Shown in pieces: positions 1 through 8,079 of a stretch of 64,000 bases of DNA. Under the pieces are notes generated by a model. It searched no databases. It was not told the origin of the DNA and saw only the letters and a program-made list of their open reading frames with translations. The stretch is taken from NCBI RefSeq assembly GCF_000155735.2, contig NC_020908.1, positions 4,097,001 to 4,161,000 on the forward strand, in the 5' to 3' direction. The stretch is from Octadecabacter arcticus 238. GTDB lineage: Bacteria; Pseudomonadota; Alphaproteobacteria; Rhodobacterales; Rhodobacteraceae. The position numbers were made by a program, and so were the translations under genes. The stretch's first letter is position 1. The number at the start of each line of letters is the position of its first letter.

Positions 1-515
1 CAGACTGGCGGGCTCAAATTACGCGCGCCCGCCTTGGGCAGCGGCTGAGCAAGACGATCCGGTCCAAGACCTACCCTGCAGCAGGCGAAAGCCTTGAAGC
101 AGCAGCACTCGTCTGGTCGAAGGCACCTCAAATCATCGGGGCGCATGACGCAGGGCCGTTGATCCGGTCAAAGGATGGGTTCTGGCTTGCCATCCCCACG
201 CCAGCTGCAGGCAAAGGCACCCGCGGCAAGACGCTCACGCCCGGAGACTGGGAACGAAGGCGCGGGTTGCGTCTGCGGTTTATCTACCGGCGCAACAGCC
301 CAAGCTTGCTCGTTGCAGATGGGCGGTTGAACAGCCGCGGCTTGGGCGTCGCCTCTCGGTCAAAGACCGGCCGCGGGAGGAGTACGGTGCCGATCTTTCT
401 GCTGGTGCCGCAGGTGAAACTCGCCAAGCGACTGGATCTGGCGCGCGATGCTGAGCGGGCACAGGCGGCGGTTCCGGGGCTGATTGTGGCGCGTTGGGTA
501 GATGCGCGGACCTGA
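1..515 (+). CDS. Phage structural protein, DUF6441-like (5' end outside window)
   Basis: The reading frame is open from base 3 to the TGA at 513-515, so the start lies upstream of the window; about 170 residues are visible. The visible part is basic and includes DGFWLAIPTP, RGKTLTPGDWERRRG and a C-terminal VPIFLLVPQVKLAKRLD segment. I recognise this pattern from DUF6441 proteins, which sit just before the tail genes in Rhodobacterales prophages, probably as head-tail connector or tail completion proteins. The role is inferred from position and family memory; no catalytic motif is visible. A toxin-antitoxin pair follows directly. Confidence 0.6.
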   Translation, partial: DWRAQITRARLGQRLSKTIRSKTYPAAGESLEAAALVWSKAPQIIGAHDAGPLIRSKDGFWLAIPTPAAGKGTRGKTLTPGDWERRRGLRLRFIYRRNSPSLLVADGRLNSRGLGVASRSKTGRGRSTVPIFLLVPQVKLAKRLDLARDAERAQAAVPGLIVARWVDART

Positions 516-537
516 TGGCGGGTCGACATCGCCTCAC

Positions 538-558
538 TTATGGCATATATTGCCATAA
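538..558. promoter_or_regulatory. Palindromic operator of the parDE pair
   Basis: A perfect inverted repeat, TTATGGCA - TATAT - TGCCATAA, lies 18 bases before the antitoxin start. ParD-type ribbon-helix-helix antitoxins autorepress by binding such palindromes, so this is the likely ParD or ParDE operator. It probably overlaps the promoter. Confidence 0.7.
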
Positions 559-576
559 CCTTTAAAGGAAACCGCC

Positions 577-834
577 ATGGGGACCCGCAACGTCGTTCTG
601 ACCGACTCTCAATCTGCTCTTGTCGACCAGTTGGTCGCATCCGGGCGCTACCAGAATGCCTCGGAAGCTTTGCGCGCAGGCTTACGTCTTTTGGAGCGCG
701 AGGAAGCCGAGATTTGCGATCTGCGCTCGCGGTTAACCTCGAGCCTTGACGAAGCACATCGGGGTGAGTTCGCCGATGGCAGCGGCGAAGAGGCTATCCG
801 TGGTGCTTTTGCCGCCGCACGCGTTCAAAACTGA
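577..834 (+). CDS. parD: ParD-family antitoxin
   Basis: An 85-residue protein with an N-terminal ribbon-helix-helix domain (VVLTDSQSALVDQLVASGRY and then NASEALRAGLRLLE), the hallmark of type II ParD/CopG antitoxins. The acidic and flexible C-terminal half should wrap the toxin. The start at 577 has AAAGGA upstream at a normal distance. The TGA overlaps the ATG of the toxin by one base, so the pair is translationally coupled. A perfect palindrome upstream suggests autoregulation. The pair sits between phage structural genes as cargo. Confidence 0.85.
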   Translation: MGTRNVVLTDSQSALVDQLVASGRYQNASEALRAGLRLLEREEAEICDLRSRLTSSLDEAHRGEFADGSGEEAIRGAFAAARVQN

Positions 835-1178
835 TGCCAAAGCCCTGGCGCCTGACACGACAGGCGAGCGCTTCGATTGCCGAGATTGCCCGCTGGACGT
901 ATGAGACATTCGGGGCTCGGCAGGCCTCGGCCTATGAGGAAGATCTGGTCGCGCGCTGCGTTGAGATTGCGTCAGGTACCGCGATATCGCACGATTGCCG
1001 ACGGTTGATCGAACCCAACCTTGCTGAGGATCTGCGCTTTACACGCGCGGGCCAGCATTTTGTGGTCTTCATCGAGACAGCCGATCAGGTCATCATCATC
1101 GACTTTCTGCACAGTAGGAGCGATCTGCCACGACGGCTTGCCAGCCTGACGGATCGATTACCCAAGCCAGAGAAATAA
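834..1178 (+). CDS. parE: ParE-family toxin
   Basis: 114 residues of the RelE/ParE fold. N-terminal LTRQASASIAEIARWTYETF is the typical first helix pair, followed by FGARQASAYEEDL and the core strands LRFTRAGQHFVVFIETADQV and IIIDFLHSRSDLPRRL. ParE toxins of this type poison DNA gyrase, and the partner ParD neutralises them. The start overlaps the ParD stop as TGATG. Length and domain coverage look complete, so the toxin is probably functional. Whether the target is gyrase or another partner cannot be read from the sequence. Confidence 0.85.
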   Translation: MPKPWRLTRQASASIAEIARWTYETFGARQASAYEEDLVARCVEIASGTAISHDCRRLIEPNLAEDLRFTRAGQHFVVFIETADQVIIIDFLHSRSDLPRRLASLTDRLPKPEK

Positions 1179-1210
1179 TCCCGGGCAGGTCCCGAAAAAC
1201 TGAGACAAAT

Positions 1211-1636
1211 ATGCCCACCCCTCGCGAAACCATCCTCACCGCTTTGGCGGACCTGTTGCGCACGATCCCGCATGCGCCGGTGTTGCGCGGCGAGGTTCTG
1301 CCAGAACGCATCCCGCCCGCTGGTCTGATGATCCTGCGCGATGGCAACCCTGGCGAGCCAGCCGTAACGTTGTCGCCGCTAACCTATCACTTCCAGCACC
1401 GCGCAGAGTTGGAGGTTATCGTGCAATCGGCGATGGAACGAGACGCCCTCTTCTACGCGCTCTGCGCTCAGATCGGCGCAGTGATCGCTGCTGACCGGAC
1501 ATTGCGGGGGTTATGCGACTGGGTGGAGCCAGAGGGAGCAGAACCCGTCGATCTTCCGGTTGAGGGGGCAGCATCCCTGAAAGCCGGGATCATTCCGATC
1601 ATCCTGCACTACGCCACGCGTGAGCCGCTGGTCTGA
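1211..1636 (+). CDS. Tail terminator-like phage protein
   Basis: 141 residues, starting at ATG 1211. It begins TPRETILTALADLLRTIP and contains ILRDGNPGEPAVTLSPLTYHF and a central ELEVIVQ strand, a layout like small minor tail proteins (gpU-type tail terminators) that cap the tail tube at the head end. Homologues in Rhodobacterales prophages sit, as here, directly before the tail tube gene. The role is inferred from position and general pattern. Confidence 0.55.
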   Translation: MPTPRETILTALADLLRTIPHAPVLRGEVLPERIPPAGLMILRDGNPGEPAVTLSPLTYHFQHRAELEVIVQSAMERDALFYALCAQIGAVIAADRTLRGLCDWVEPEGAEPVDLPVEGAASLKAGIIPIILHYATREPLV

Positions 1637-1666
1637 CCAGCTCAATTCAATTCAAGGAGGATACCA

Positions 1667-2608
1667 ATGGCACGAGCCCAAGGTGCGCGGGCGCAGATGG
1701 GGTTTGCGTTCGAAACCACGTATGGCACGCCGCCCGTCGGCGGTTTCACGAAGATGCCCTTCGCCAGCACGACGCTTGGCGCGGAGCAGCCGCTTCAGAC
1801 GTCGGAACTTTTGGGCTACGGGCGCGATCCGCAGGCCCCAATCAAGGATGCTGTGACGGCGGACGGCAATGTTGTTGTGCCGATCGATGTGGAGGCCTTT
1901 GGCTTCTGGCTAAAGGCGTGTTTTGGCGAACCGGTCACAACAGGCGCGGAAGCCCCCTATACCCATGCGTTCCACTCTGGAAACTGGTCGCTCCCAAGCT
2001 TCTCGATCGAGACCGGCATGCCGGAAGTGCCACGTTATGCCATGTATGCGGGCTGCATGGTGGATAGTCTTAATTGGCAAATGGCACGCTCGGGACTTTT
2101 GACGGCCACGACCAGCATTGTGGCGCAGGGCGAGACGATTGCCACGAGCACAGCTGCTGGTACGCCAGCCGATATTGCTCTGAAGCGCTTTGGCCATTTT
2201 AACGGCGCGATCACGCGCAATGGCGGCAATATCGGCAACGTCGTCTCCGCCGACATCAATTACGCCAACAATCTCGACCGCATCGAGACGATCCGGGCCG
2301 ATGGCAAGATCGATGGCGCTGACCCTTCTATCGCAGCGCTTACCGGCAATGTCGTCATACGCTTCGCCGATCAGAGCTTGGTGAACCAAGCGCTCAACGG
2401 CGATCCTTGCACGCTGGAGTTCTCTTACAAGCTCGCCAGTGGCGAACATCTGACCCTGACCGCCCATGCCGTTTACCTGCCGCGTCCGCGCATTGAGATC
2501 TCCGGCCCGCAGGGTGTGCAGGCGACTTTTGACTGGCAGGCCGCCAGCGACGTTGTGGTCGGCCGCATGTGCACTGTTACCCTCACCAACGATCGAAAAA
2601 CTTATTGA
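1667..2608 (+). CDS. Phage major tail tube protein
   Basis: 313 residues behind a strong AAGGAGG ribosome site. The N terminus (MGFAFETTYGTPPVGGFTKM) and a long series of alternating strands fit the Phage_tube_2-type tail tube proteins, which polymerise into the inner tube of long-tailed phages. There is no transmembrane segment or signal peptide. It follows the terminator-like gene and precedes the tail assembly chaperones, the normal gene order. Strong ribosome binding fits the high copy number of a tube subunit. Tube identity is well supported; the exact family name is from memory. Confidence 0.75.
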   Translation: MARAQGARAQMGFAFETTYGTPPVGGFTKMPFASTTLGAEQPLQTSELLGYGRDPQAPIKDAVTADGNVVVPIDVEAFGFWLKACFGEPVTTGAEAPYTHAFHSGNWSLPSFSIETGMPEVPRYAMYAGCMVDSLNWQMARSGLLTATTSIVAQGETIATSTAAGTPADIALKRFGHFNGAITRNGGNIGNVVSADINYANNLDRIETIRADGKIDGADPSIAALTGNVVIRFADQSLVNQALNGDPCTLEFSYKLASGEHLTLTAHAVYLPRPRIEISGPQGVQATFDWQAASDVVVGRMCTVTLTNDRKTY

Positions 2609-2618
2609 GGACGCGTAG

Positions 2619-2903
2619 TTAACTCGTCGGAAGGCGCTCTACAGGATTTGACAGCCTTAAAACGCCCCGGCCCTCAATGAAGACTTCGGAAACTGATGAC
2701 CTTTTGACCATGGCAGTTGCCTGCATACTTAGATTTGAGAGCATGACTGTGGTGTCGTGCAAACGTGCTTCTGCGCGTTCAGCTCTTTGCGTTGCTGAAT
2801 GAAGTTGCGCCGAGAGTTGTTCGATCTGATTTTCTAAGCTGTCGCGCTGAAATCGCGTGATTTCCAGGGCAATGGAAGTTTCCATGAGCTTTTTGTCTGT
2901 CAT
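2619..2903 (-). CDS. Small coiled-coil protein encoded antisense inside the tail module
   Basis: 94 residues on the minus strand, while all structural genes around it run on the plus strand. Residues about 10-60 have a heptad pattern rich in L, E, Q and A (LENQIEQLSAQLHSATQRAE) and should form a coiled coil. A GCGAGG ribosome site lies a normal distance before the ATG at 2903. I do not recognise a family. Its opposite orientation and insertion between tail tube and chaperone genes make it look like a moron (cargo gene). The local base composition is also lower in GC than the flanking tail genes. Confidence 0.5.
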   Translation of the reverse strand: MTDKKLMETSIALEITRFQRDSLENQIEQLSAQLHSATQRAERAEARLHDTTVMLSNLSMQATAMVKRSSVSEVFIEGRGVLRLSNPVERLPTS

Positions 2904-3010
2904 TGGGTTGTGCCTCGCCGTGGGGTCAAACTCGTTTCAACATTTGTCCAGTTTGGATTGCTGATGCCGATTTAGCCAGAGCCTCAACCATTAACATAGG
3001 AGAACAATAT

Positions 3011-3421
3011 ATGTTGCGTTTAGACATTTTGTCCCAGCCACGCTGGCTTGATCTCGGCCACGGCGTGCGTCTTTTTGTCGAGCCTCTGACAACGGCCGTG
3101 ATGCTTGCGGCCCGCAGCGACCCGTCAATCTTGGCCGCGACGGCGGATGTCAAAGTCATAGATGCTTGGACCGCCGCTGATGATGATGTTACGCAAAGCG
3201 AGACTGGCCCTTCCAACGACGATCTCGCGCGCATCGTGGCCAAGGCGGTTGCCCGCATCGTCGTGCACGATTGGGAGGGTGTGGGCGACGCGGAGGGCAA
3301 ACCATTGTCTGTCACGCCGGACGGTATCGACGCGCTCTTGGAAATCTGGCCGATCTTTGAGGCCTTCCAGACCAGATACATCGCAGGCGCGTTCATCTTG
3401 GATGCGGAAAAAAACGTCTGA
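3011..3421 (+). CDS. Tail assembly chaperone, short form (gpG-like)
   Basis: 136 residues. I chose ATG 3011 because AGGAGA lies 7 bases upstream; the frame is open further back, but nothing supports an earlier start. The gene sits between tail tube and tape measure, the position of the lambda G/GT genes. Near its 3' end it carries a slippery A AAA AAC heptamer (3409-3415), six bases before the TGA. Most ribosomes should terminate and make this short form. The short form coats the tape measure during tail assembly in related phages. Assignment rests on gene order and the frameshift signal. Confidence 0.7.
   Translation: MLRLDILSQPRWLDLGHGVRLFVEPLTTAVMLAARSDPSILAATADVKVIDAWTAADDDVTQSETGPSNDDLARIVAKAVARIVVHDWEGVGDAEGKPLSVTPDGIDALLEIWPIFEAFQTRYIAGAFILDAEKNV
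3409..3415 (+). promoter_or_regulatory. Programmed -1 frameshift slippery site A AAA AAC
   Basis: In the zero frame the codons are GAA AAA AAC GTC TGA. The heptamer A AAA AAC is the canonical X XXY YYZ slippery sequence; slipping back one base gives AAA AAA CGT CTG ACC and bypasses the TGA at 3419-3421. The frame entered is open to 3732 and encodes a sensible protein. This is the arrangement of lambda gpG/gpGT. Confidence 0.85.
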
Positions 3422-3732
3422 CCGCTCTCGCCGATTGGGAGTTCGGCGGGGGCGGTGAGTATTGCGCGGCGTGTCCTTCCATCTGCGCACAATGCCCAAG
3501 GCAGCAGAATGCACCAAAAACCTATGAGGGCTGGCAGATATGGGATCTGGTTCAGCGCCTTGGCGGGCAAATGCGGGTCGCAGGTGGCATGAGCGGCGGT
3601 GCCGTCATCGGCTGGGACATGGGCGCGGCGCTACAACTTGGGGCGGCCCTGGGGCTATCGCCACTCATTATTGCGGAACTCTTGCCGCCCATAGAGGCGG
3701 CGATGGTGCGCAAGACCAACGAAGAGATTTAA
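3412..3732 (+). CDS. Frameshift extension of the tail assembly chaperone (gpT-like part of gpGT)
   Basis: This frame has no good start codon of its own near its beginning but is open from the slippery site to TAA at 3730-3732. The product reads RLTALADWEFGGGGEY, then a cysteine cluster (CAACPSICAQC), then EGWQIWDLVQRLGGQMR and GWDMGAALQLGAALGL, ending AAMVRKTNEEI. It would be the C-terminal part of a fusion protein of about 240 residues made by -1 frameshifting. By analogy with gpGT it should link the coated tape measure to tail tube subunits. The CxxC pairs suggest a small metal site, which is unusual and worth checking. It ends seven bases before the tape measure start. Confidence 0.75.
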   Translation, partial: KRLTALADWEFGGGGEYCAACPSICAQCPRQQNAPKTYEGWQIWDLVQRLGGQMRVAGGMSGGAVIGWDMGAALQLGAALGLSPLIIAELLPPIEAAMVRKTNEEI

Positions 3733-3739
3733 CACCACC

Positions 3740-6181
3740 ATGGCTGAAAAGCGCGTCTCTGTCCGCCTCTCTGCAACGGGGGGGCGCCAAGTGCGCGCCG
3801 AACTGGAAGGTGTTGGCGCTGCAGGTGCCCGGGGTATGGGACGTCTGAGCCGTGAACTGGAACAAGCCAATGCGCGCATGGCGGCTTTTGCGCGGCGGGC
3901 CCGCATAGCCGCTACCGCTGCTGCGGCTGCTCTTGCTGTGGCAGTCGTCTCGATGACGCGGTCAACCGTTGCTGCCGCTAACGAGATCGACCAGCTGTCC
4001 CAAGTGGCCAATGCCGCGCCGGAGGTGTTCCAGCGCTGGTCGGCGGCCTCGGCCACGGTGGGGATCGAACAGGAAAAGCTCGCCGATATCCTCAAGGACG
4101 TGAACGACCGTGTGGGGGATTTCCTGCAAACGGGCGGAGGTCCGATGGCGGACTTCTTTGAAAACATCGCACCGCGCGTCGGGGTCACCGCGGATCAGTT
4201 CGCGCGGCTTTCGGGCCCTGAGGCGCTGCAGCTTTATGTGGATAGCCTCGAGCGTGCGGGCGTCAGCCAACAGGAGATGACCTTTTATCTTGAGGCCATG
4301 GCCTCGGATACAACCCGTCTGATCCCATTGCTGCAAAATGGCGGCGCTGAGATGACCCGGCTTGGGGCGCAGGCGCAAGCCTTGGGCGCCGTGCTCGATG
4401 CTGATGCGATCGCGGCGATGCGCCGCTCTGAACTGGCGCTGGTCAGCATTGGTCAAGTGTTCACCGGCGTGCGCAACAAAATTGCCGTGGCGCTGGCGCC
4501 GTCACTTGAGGCTGTGGCCAATGCCTTTGTGGCACTGGCCTCCTCGACCAGCCCGATCAGTCGGGCTTTTGATACCTTGCTGGATAATCTTGATCGGCTG
4601 GTCATCTATGCAGGCACCTTTGCCACGTTCCTGGCTGGCCGCTGGGTGGCGGCAATGGCGGTTGCAGCCCTGTCTGTACGCGGGCTGGCCACGATGTTGG
4701 TGGTGCTCAAGGGCGCGCTCATCCGCACCGGTATCGGTGCGCTCATCGTTGGTGCGGGGGAGCTGGTCTATTGGTTTACGCGGCTGGCTTCTGGTGCGGG
4801 CGGCTTTGGCGCGGCCATGGGCCTGTTGAAGGATGTGGCCGTCGAGGTCTGGGACCGGATCAAGATGGGGGCCTCGGCTGCAGGCGCGCGCGCCACAGCG
4901 ATGTTCTATGATCTCAAAGCCGATGCTGCCTCTGGCATGGCCGGTGCGATCGAGAGCGTCGTGGGCTTTGGCAATGCGACGGCCAATACGTTTGAAGGTG
5001 CGCTTCTGGCCGTCCGCGAGATCTGGTCGCGGCTACCGGATGTGATTGGTGATCTTGTGTTCTCGGCCGCCAATCGCATGCTCGACGGGATCGAGGTCAT
5101 GCTGAACGGCGCGATCGCCCGGATTGACGCCTTTACGGGGCGCATTCGCGATGCGCTGGCTGCTGTCGGGATCGAGACCGCCTTCGGGAGTATCGGTGAG
5201 ATCAGTCTCGGCGATATCGAGAACCCCTTTGCGGGGGCCTCGGCCGATGCGGGCAGTGCAGCCGTGGATGCGTTCCGGCGGGCCTTTGAGGACAATCCTC
5301 TGAGCGCCCCTGACCTCGGGCTTGATGGGATCGCCGCCGAAGCATTGACGACAGCCAATACCTACCGTCAAGCCGCCATCGATTTGGCCCGCGGTGCGGC
5401 CGCTCCGCTGACGTCCTGGGCCGCGCTGCGCGATGCAGTTGCCGGTACCGGCGAAGAAGGCGCCGCCGCACTGGATGACGCCACGGCCTCGGCGGATCGT
5501 TTGGCTGATGCCATGGGCCGCGCGGGCGGAGGCGCAGGGGCTGCCGGCGATAAGATACTCACCGGCTGGAAGGCCGTCTCGGAAGCCCTCAAATCCTATG
5601 CCGTAGATGCTTTGAACTGGGGCAAAGGCCTTGGCGAAACTTTATCCCGCGCCTTCTCTGGAGCCGAGAGCGCCTTTCGCAGTTTTATCGATACCGGCAA
5701 GCTCGACTTCAAAGGGCTGGTGCGGTCCATTCTGGCGGATCTCGCCGTGCTAGCCTTCCGTCGTGCGGTACTTGGGCCAATCGCCAATGCGCTCTCTGGT
5801 GCCTTTGGCGGCGGGGGATCAGTTGCGGCTGCTGTCTCGCATAGCGGCGGCATGGTGGGGTTGTCAGGGCACAGCCGGTCTGTTCCAGCACAAGCCTTTG
5901 CCGGTGCGCCGCGGATGCACAGCGGAGGCTGGGCAGGCCTCAGACCAGACGAGGTCCCCACGATCCTGCAGCGGGGCGAGCGGGTTTTGTCGCGCGCGCA
6001 AGTCGCCCGCGGGGATCGCAGCGCCGTGCCTGTTGCTGTCCACCTCAATGTCGATGCGCGCGGGGCGCAGATGGGTGTGGCCGAGCAGCTGGCTGCGGTC
6101 TTGCGCGGGGCACAGCCCGAGTTCGAGCGGATTGCGGTGGCGGCTGTTGGCAATGCCATGCGCCGGGGGCGGCTGGCATGA
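3740..6181 (+). CDS. Phage tail tape measure protein
   Basis: 813 residues. The N-terminal 60 residues (VRLSATGGRQVRAELEGVG) begin a long, alanine-rich helical protein. A hydrophobic stretch at about residues 290-355 (FATFLAGRWVAAMAVAALS and following) could help membrane passage of DNA. The C-terminal part has the typical tape-measure tail, PDEVPTILQRGERVLSRAQV, at about residues 735-755. It sets tail length and is threaded through the tube. The large size, the position after the frameshift pair and the overlap with the next gene (ATGA at 6178) agree. No broken frame is seen. Confidence 0.9.
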   Translation: MAEKRVSVRLSATGGRQVRAELEGVGAAGARGMGRLSRELEQANARMAAFARRARIAATAAAAALAVAVVSMTRSTVAAANEIDQLSQVANAAPEVFQRWSAASATVGIEQEKLADILKDVNDRVGDFLQTGGGPMADFFENIAPRVGVTADQFARLSGPEALQLYVDSLERAGVSQQEMTFYLEAMASDTTRLIPLLQNGGAEMTRLGAQAQALGAVLDADAIAAMRRSELALVSIGQVFTGVRNKIAVALAPSLEAVANAFVALASSTSPISRAFDTLLDNLDRLVIYAGTFATFLAGRWVAAMAVAALSVRGLATMLVVLKGALIRTGIGALIVGAGELVYWFTRLASGAGGFGAAMGLLKDVAVEVWDRIKMGASAAGARATAMFYDLKADAASGMAGAIESVVGFGNATANTFEGALLAVREIWSRLPDVIGDLVFSAANRMLDGIEVMLNGAIARIDAFTGRIRDALAAVGIETAFGSIGEISLGDIENPFAGASADAGSAAVDAFRRAFEDNPLSAPDLGLDGIAAEALTTANTYRQAAIDLARGAAAPLTSWAALRDAVAGTGEEGAAALDDATASADRLADAMGRAGGGAGAAGDKILTGWKAVSEALKSYAVDALNWGKGLGETLSRAFSGAESAFRSFIDTGKLDFKGLVRSILADLAVLAFRRAVLGPIANALSGAFGGGGSVAAAVSHSGGMVGLSGHSRSVPAQAFAGAPRMHSGGWAGLRPDEVPTILQRGERVLSRAQVARGDRSAVPVAVHLNVDARGAQMGVAEQLAAVLRGAQPEFERIAVAAVGNAMRRGRLA

Positions 6182-6777
6182 GCCTCATCGTGGAGCTGCC
6201 CCGCACTTGGGTCGCGGGGCTGGAGCGCCGGCTGGCCACGGCCACAAGCCAAACGCAGTCGCCCTTTACCGGGACCATGGAGGTGCAAGACTGGGGCGGG
6301 GAATGGTGGGAATATGACATCGCCTTTGCCGCACAATCGGGGCCTCTGGCACGCTCGGTCTCTGCAGCCCTCACGGCCCTTGGCTCTGGTCGGGGCTTGC
6401 TGCTCTTTGCCGATCCGGCAATTGCGCCCAAGAGCCTTGCGCAGCCCATCACGCTGGCAACACCGATTGCCGGGGGCAATGTCGTGCAAACGCAGGGCTG
6501 GCCACCGGGCCTGCCCGCCGTTGCCTCCGGTGATTTTATCTCCATCGGCGCAGGGCGCGACACGCGTCTGCACCAGATCGCTTTTGATGCGACAGCCGAC
6601 ATCAACGGGTTTGCAACGCTGACCATCTTTCCGGCCATCCGCACAAGCTTGCCGGCCAATACGCGCCTGGAGGTGAACCAACCTCAGGTGCTGCTGCGCC
6701 CCACAGGGGCTGTCCCAACCCGAATTGAGCGCGCGGCCCGCCACCGCTTCACCTTATCTGCACGCGAGGCGATATGA
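6178..6777 (+). CDS. Distal tail protein-like
   Basis: 199 residues, overlapping the tape measure stop by four bases. It starts MSLIVELPRTWVAGLERR and includes TGTMEVQDWGGEWWEYDIAF, a pattern of proteins that follow the tape measure in Rhodobacterales siphophages and serve as distal tail or baseplate ring proteins. It shares the operon with the next three tail-tip genes. Assignment is by position and general resemblance; there are no catalytic motifs. Confidence 0.55.
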   Translation: MSLIVELPRTWVAGLERRLATATSQTQSPFTGTMEVQDWGGEWWEYDIAFAAQSGPLARSVSAALTALGSGRGLLLFADPAIAPKSLAQPITLATPIAGGNVVQTQGWPPGLPAVASGDFISIGAGRDTRLHQIAFDATADINGFATLTIFPAIRTSLPANTRLEVNQPQVLLRPTGAVPTRIERAARHRFTLSAREAI

Positions 6778-7334
6778 GCCGAGATATCACATCTGCTGTG
6801 GCCACGGCGCTGAACGCATCAGAGCTGCAACCGGCGATCTTCTTTGAGGGGGAGTTCCCCTCAGGGGCTGTGCGCATCTGGACTGGGGTGGGCCCGATTG
6901 ACTGGGACGGCAAGACCTGGACGGGCGTTGGCGTGTTGCTCGGCCTTGGCGCCCTTGAAGAAACCTCTGATGTCGTAGCGTCCGGAACCACGGTCTCGCT
7001 CTCGGGCGTACCGCTTGATTTGGTGAGCCTTGCCATTAACGAGGCACGCCAAGGTCAGGCAGGTCGCATCTGGCTGGCACTTCTGTCCGAGGATCGCGCG
7101 ATCATCGCCGATCCCGTGCAGGCCTTTACCGGTCGCCTTGATGTGCCCGAGATCGCACAGGATGGGCAAAGCTGCCGGATTACGATCAGCTATGAAAGCC
7201 GGCTCATTGATCTGAGCACAGCGCGCAACTGGCGCTACACCCATGAAAGCCAGCAAGTTCTGCATCCCGGTGATCGCGGCTTTGCGCATGTGACAGCCAT
7301 TCAGGATCGAGAGATTACCTGGGGGCGTGGATGA
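6774..7334 (+). CDS. Tail tip protein, DUF2163-like
   Basis: 186 residues starting in an ATGA overlap with the previous gene. The motif series AIFFEGEFPSGAVRIWTGVG, TVSLSGVPLDLVSLAI and FTGRLDVPEIAQDGQSCRIT is typical of tail-tip/hub proteins encoded after the distal tail gene, related to gene-transfer-agent DUF2163 proteins but shorter. It probably forms part of the baseplate hub. It ends just before an AT-rich spacer that separates it from the peptidase gene, where these genes are usually contiguous. Confidence 0.55.
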   Translation: MSRDITSAVATALNASELQPAIFFEGEFPSGAVRIWTGVGPIDWDGKTWTGVGVLLGLGALEETSDVVASGTTVSLSGVPLDLVSLAINEARQGQAGRIWLALLSEDRAIIADPVQAFTGRLDVPEIAQDGQSCRITISYESRLIDLSTARNWRYTHESQQVLHPGDRGFAHVTAIQDREITWGRG

Positions 7335-7668
7335 TATGCTTGAAATCAAAGTAAAATCTGGGGATATCGCCGCGGCTTATGCACAATCTGCCAAGAGACC
7401 TATAGAAATTAGATTTTGCGTTTTGTATGGCCTATGCGTAGCAAAATTGTTCAACTGATAAAATTATTACCGTTTAAAATCAGCGCCTTGCGTTATTTGC
7501 GTATTTTTTGTGCAAAGAGGGCAACCCTCTGAATGCACCGGACTTTTTCAGTTAAACCACGTTTCGTCCACAGAGATATACACAGATTCTGTGGAGCATT
7601 TTTTGCTTGCACCCGCTCCACTTTGGCGACGCATCGCGGTGGCATGAGTCGGCCAAAGGATTCCAAGC
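7335..7668 (+). other. AT-rich spacer with a 40-codon open frame
   Basis: 334 bases without a convincing gene, clearly more AT-rich than the tail genes on both sides. A 40-codon frame at 7336-7458 overlaps the previous stop (starts MLEIKVKSGDIAAAYAQSAK, ends CVAKLFN) and could be a tiny protein or the remnant of a cargo gene. The rest holds no open frame of note and no clear terminator. Neighbouring tail-tip genes normally abut here, so this is probably inserted or decayed DNA. Confidence 0.35.
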
Positions 7669-8076
7669 ATGCCAATGATTGATAGATGGGAGCAGCGCCT
7701 TGCCGCAGGCATTACCGAGGCACGCGACAAACCCTTTATCTGGGGCAAGCACGATTGTGCCACATGGGCCATTGATTTGCACCGCGACCTGACCGGCGGC
7801 CCTGACCATGCAGCCCTTTGGCGGGGACGCTACAGCACGCCAATCGGCTGCGAGCGGATACGGCGCAAGCTTGGCTGGAAAACACTTGAAGAAGGTGGCC
7901 GCAGTTTGCTTGGGGAGCCACTCACCGATCCACGCCTCGCGCAGCGTGGGGATCTGGTGTTGGGCGGTGATCCTGAGGCTTTTGGCGTCGTGACCGGCGC
8001 TAAGGCCGCCTTTGTGGCACCAGAGGGTCTGGTGCGCGTGCCACTTGCAACGTGTCGTCTCGCGTGGAGGACCTAA
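7669..8076 (+). CDS. Phage tail NlpC/P60-like peptidase (DUF6950-like)
   Basis: 135 residues. The motif GKHDCATWAIDLHRDLTGG contains a Cys in the context used as nucleophile by NlpC/P60-type cell-wall peptidases of phage tails, and RGDLVLGG and AFVAPEGLVRV resemble the later strands of the fold. Such proteins sit between the DUF2163-like gene and the central tail hub and cut peptidoglycan during DNA entry. The later His is not obvious, so it may be a degenerate, structural member. Start ATG 7669; the stop is three bases from the next gene. Confidence 0.6.
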   Translation: MPMIDRWEQRLAAGITEARDKPFIWGKHDCATWAIDLHRDLTGGPDHAALWRGRYSTPIGCERIRRKLGWKTLEEGGRSLLGEPLTDPRLAQRGDLVLGGDPEAFGVVTGAKAAFVAPEGLVRVPLATCRLAWRT

Positions 8077-8079
8077 TCC

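Noticed and set aside
1910..2467. Minus-strand frame of 185 codons
   Set aside because: Shadow of the tail tube gene.
5596..6744. Long minus-strand open frame of 382 codons
   Set aside because: It lies entirely opposite the tape measure and distal tail genes, is Arg/Ala/Pro-rich without a domain pattern, and is a GC-driven shadow.
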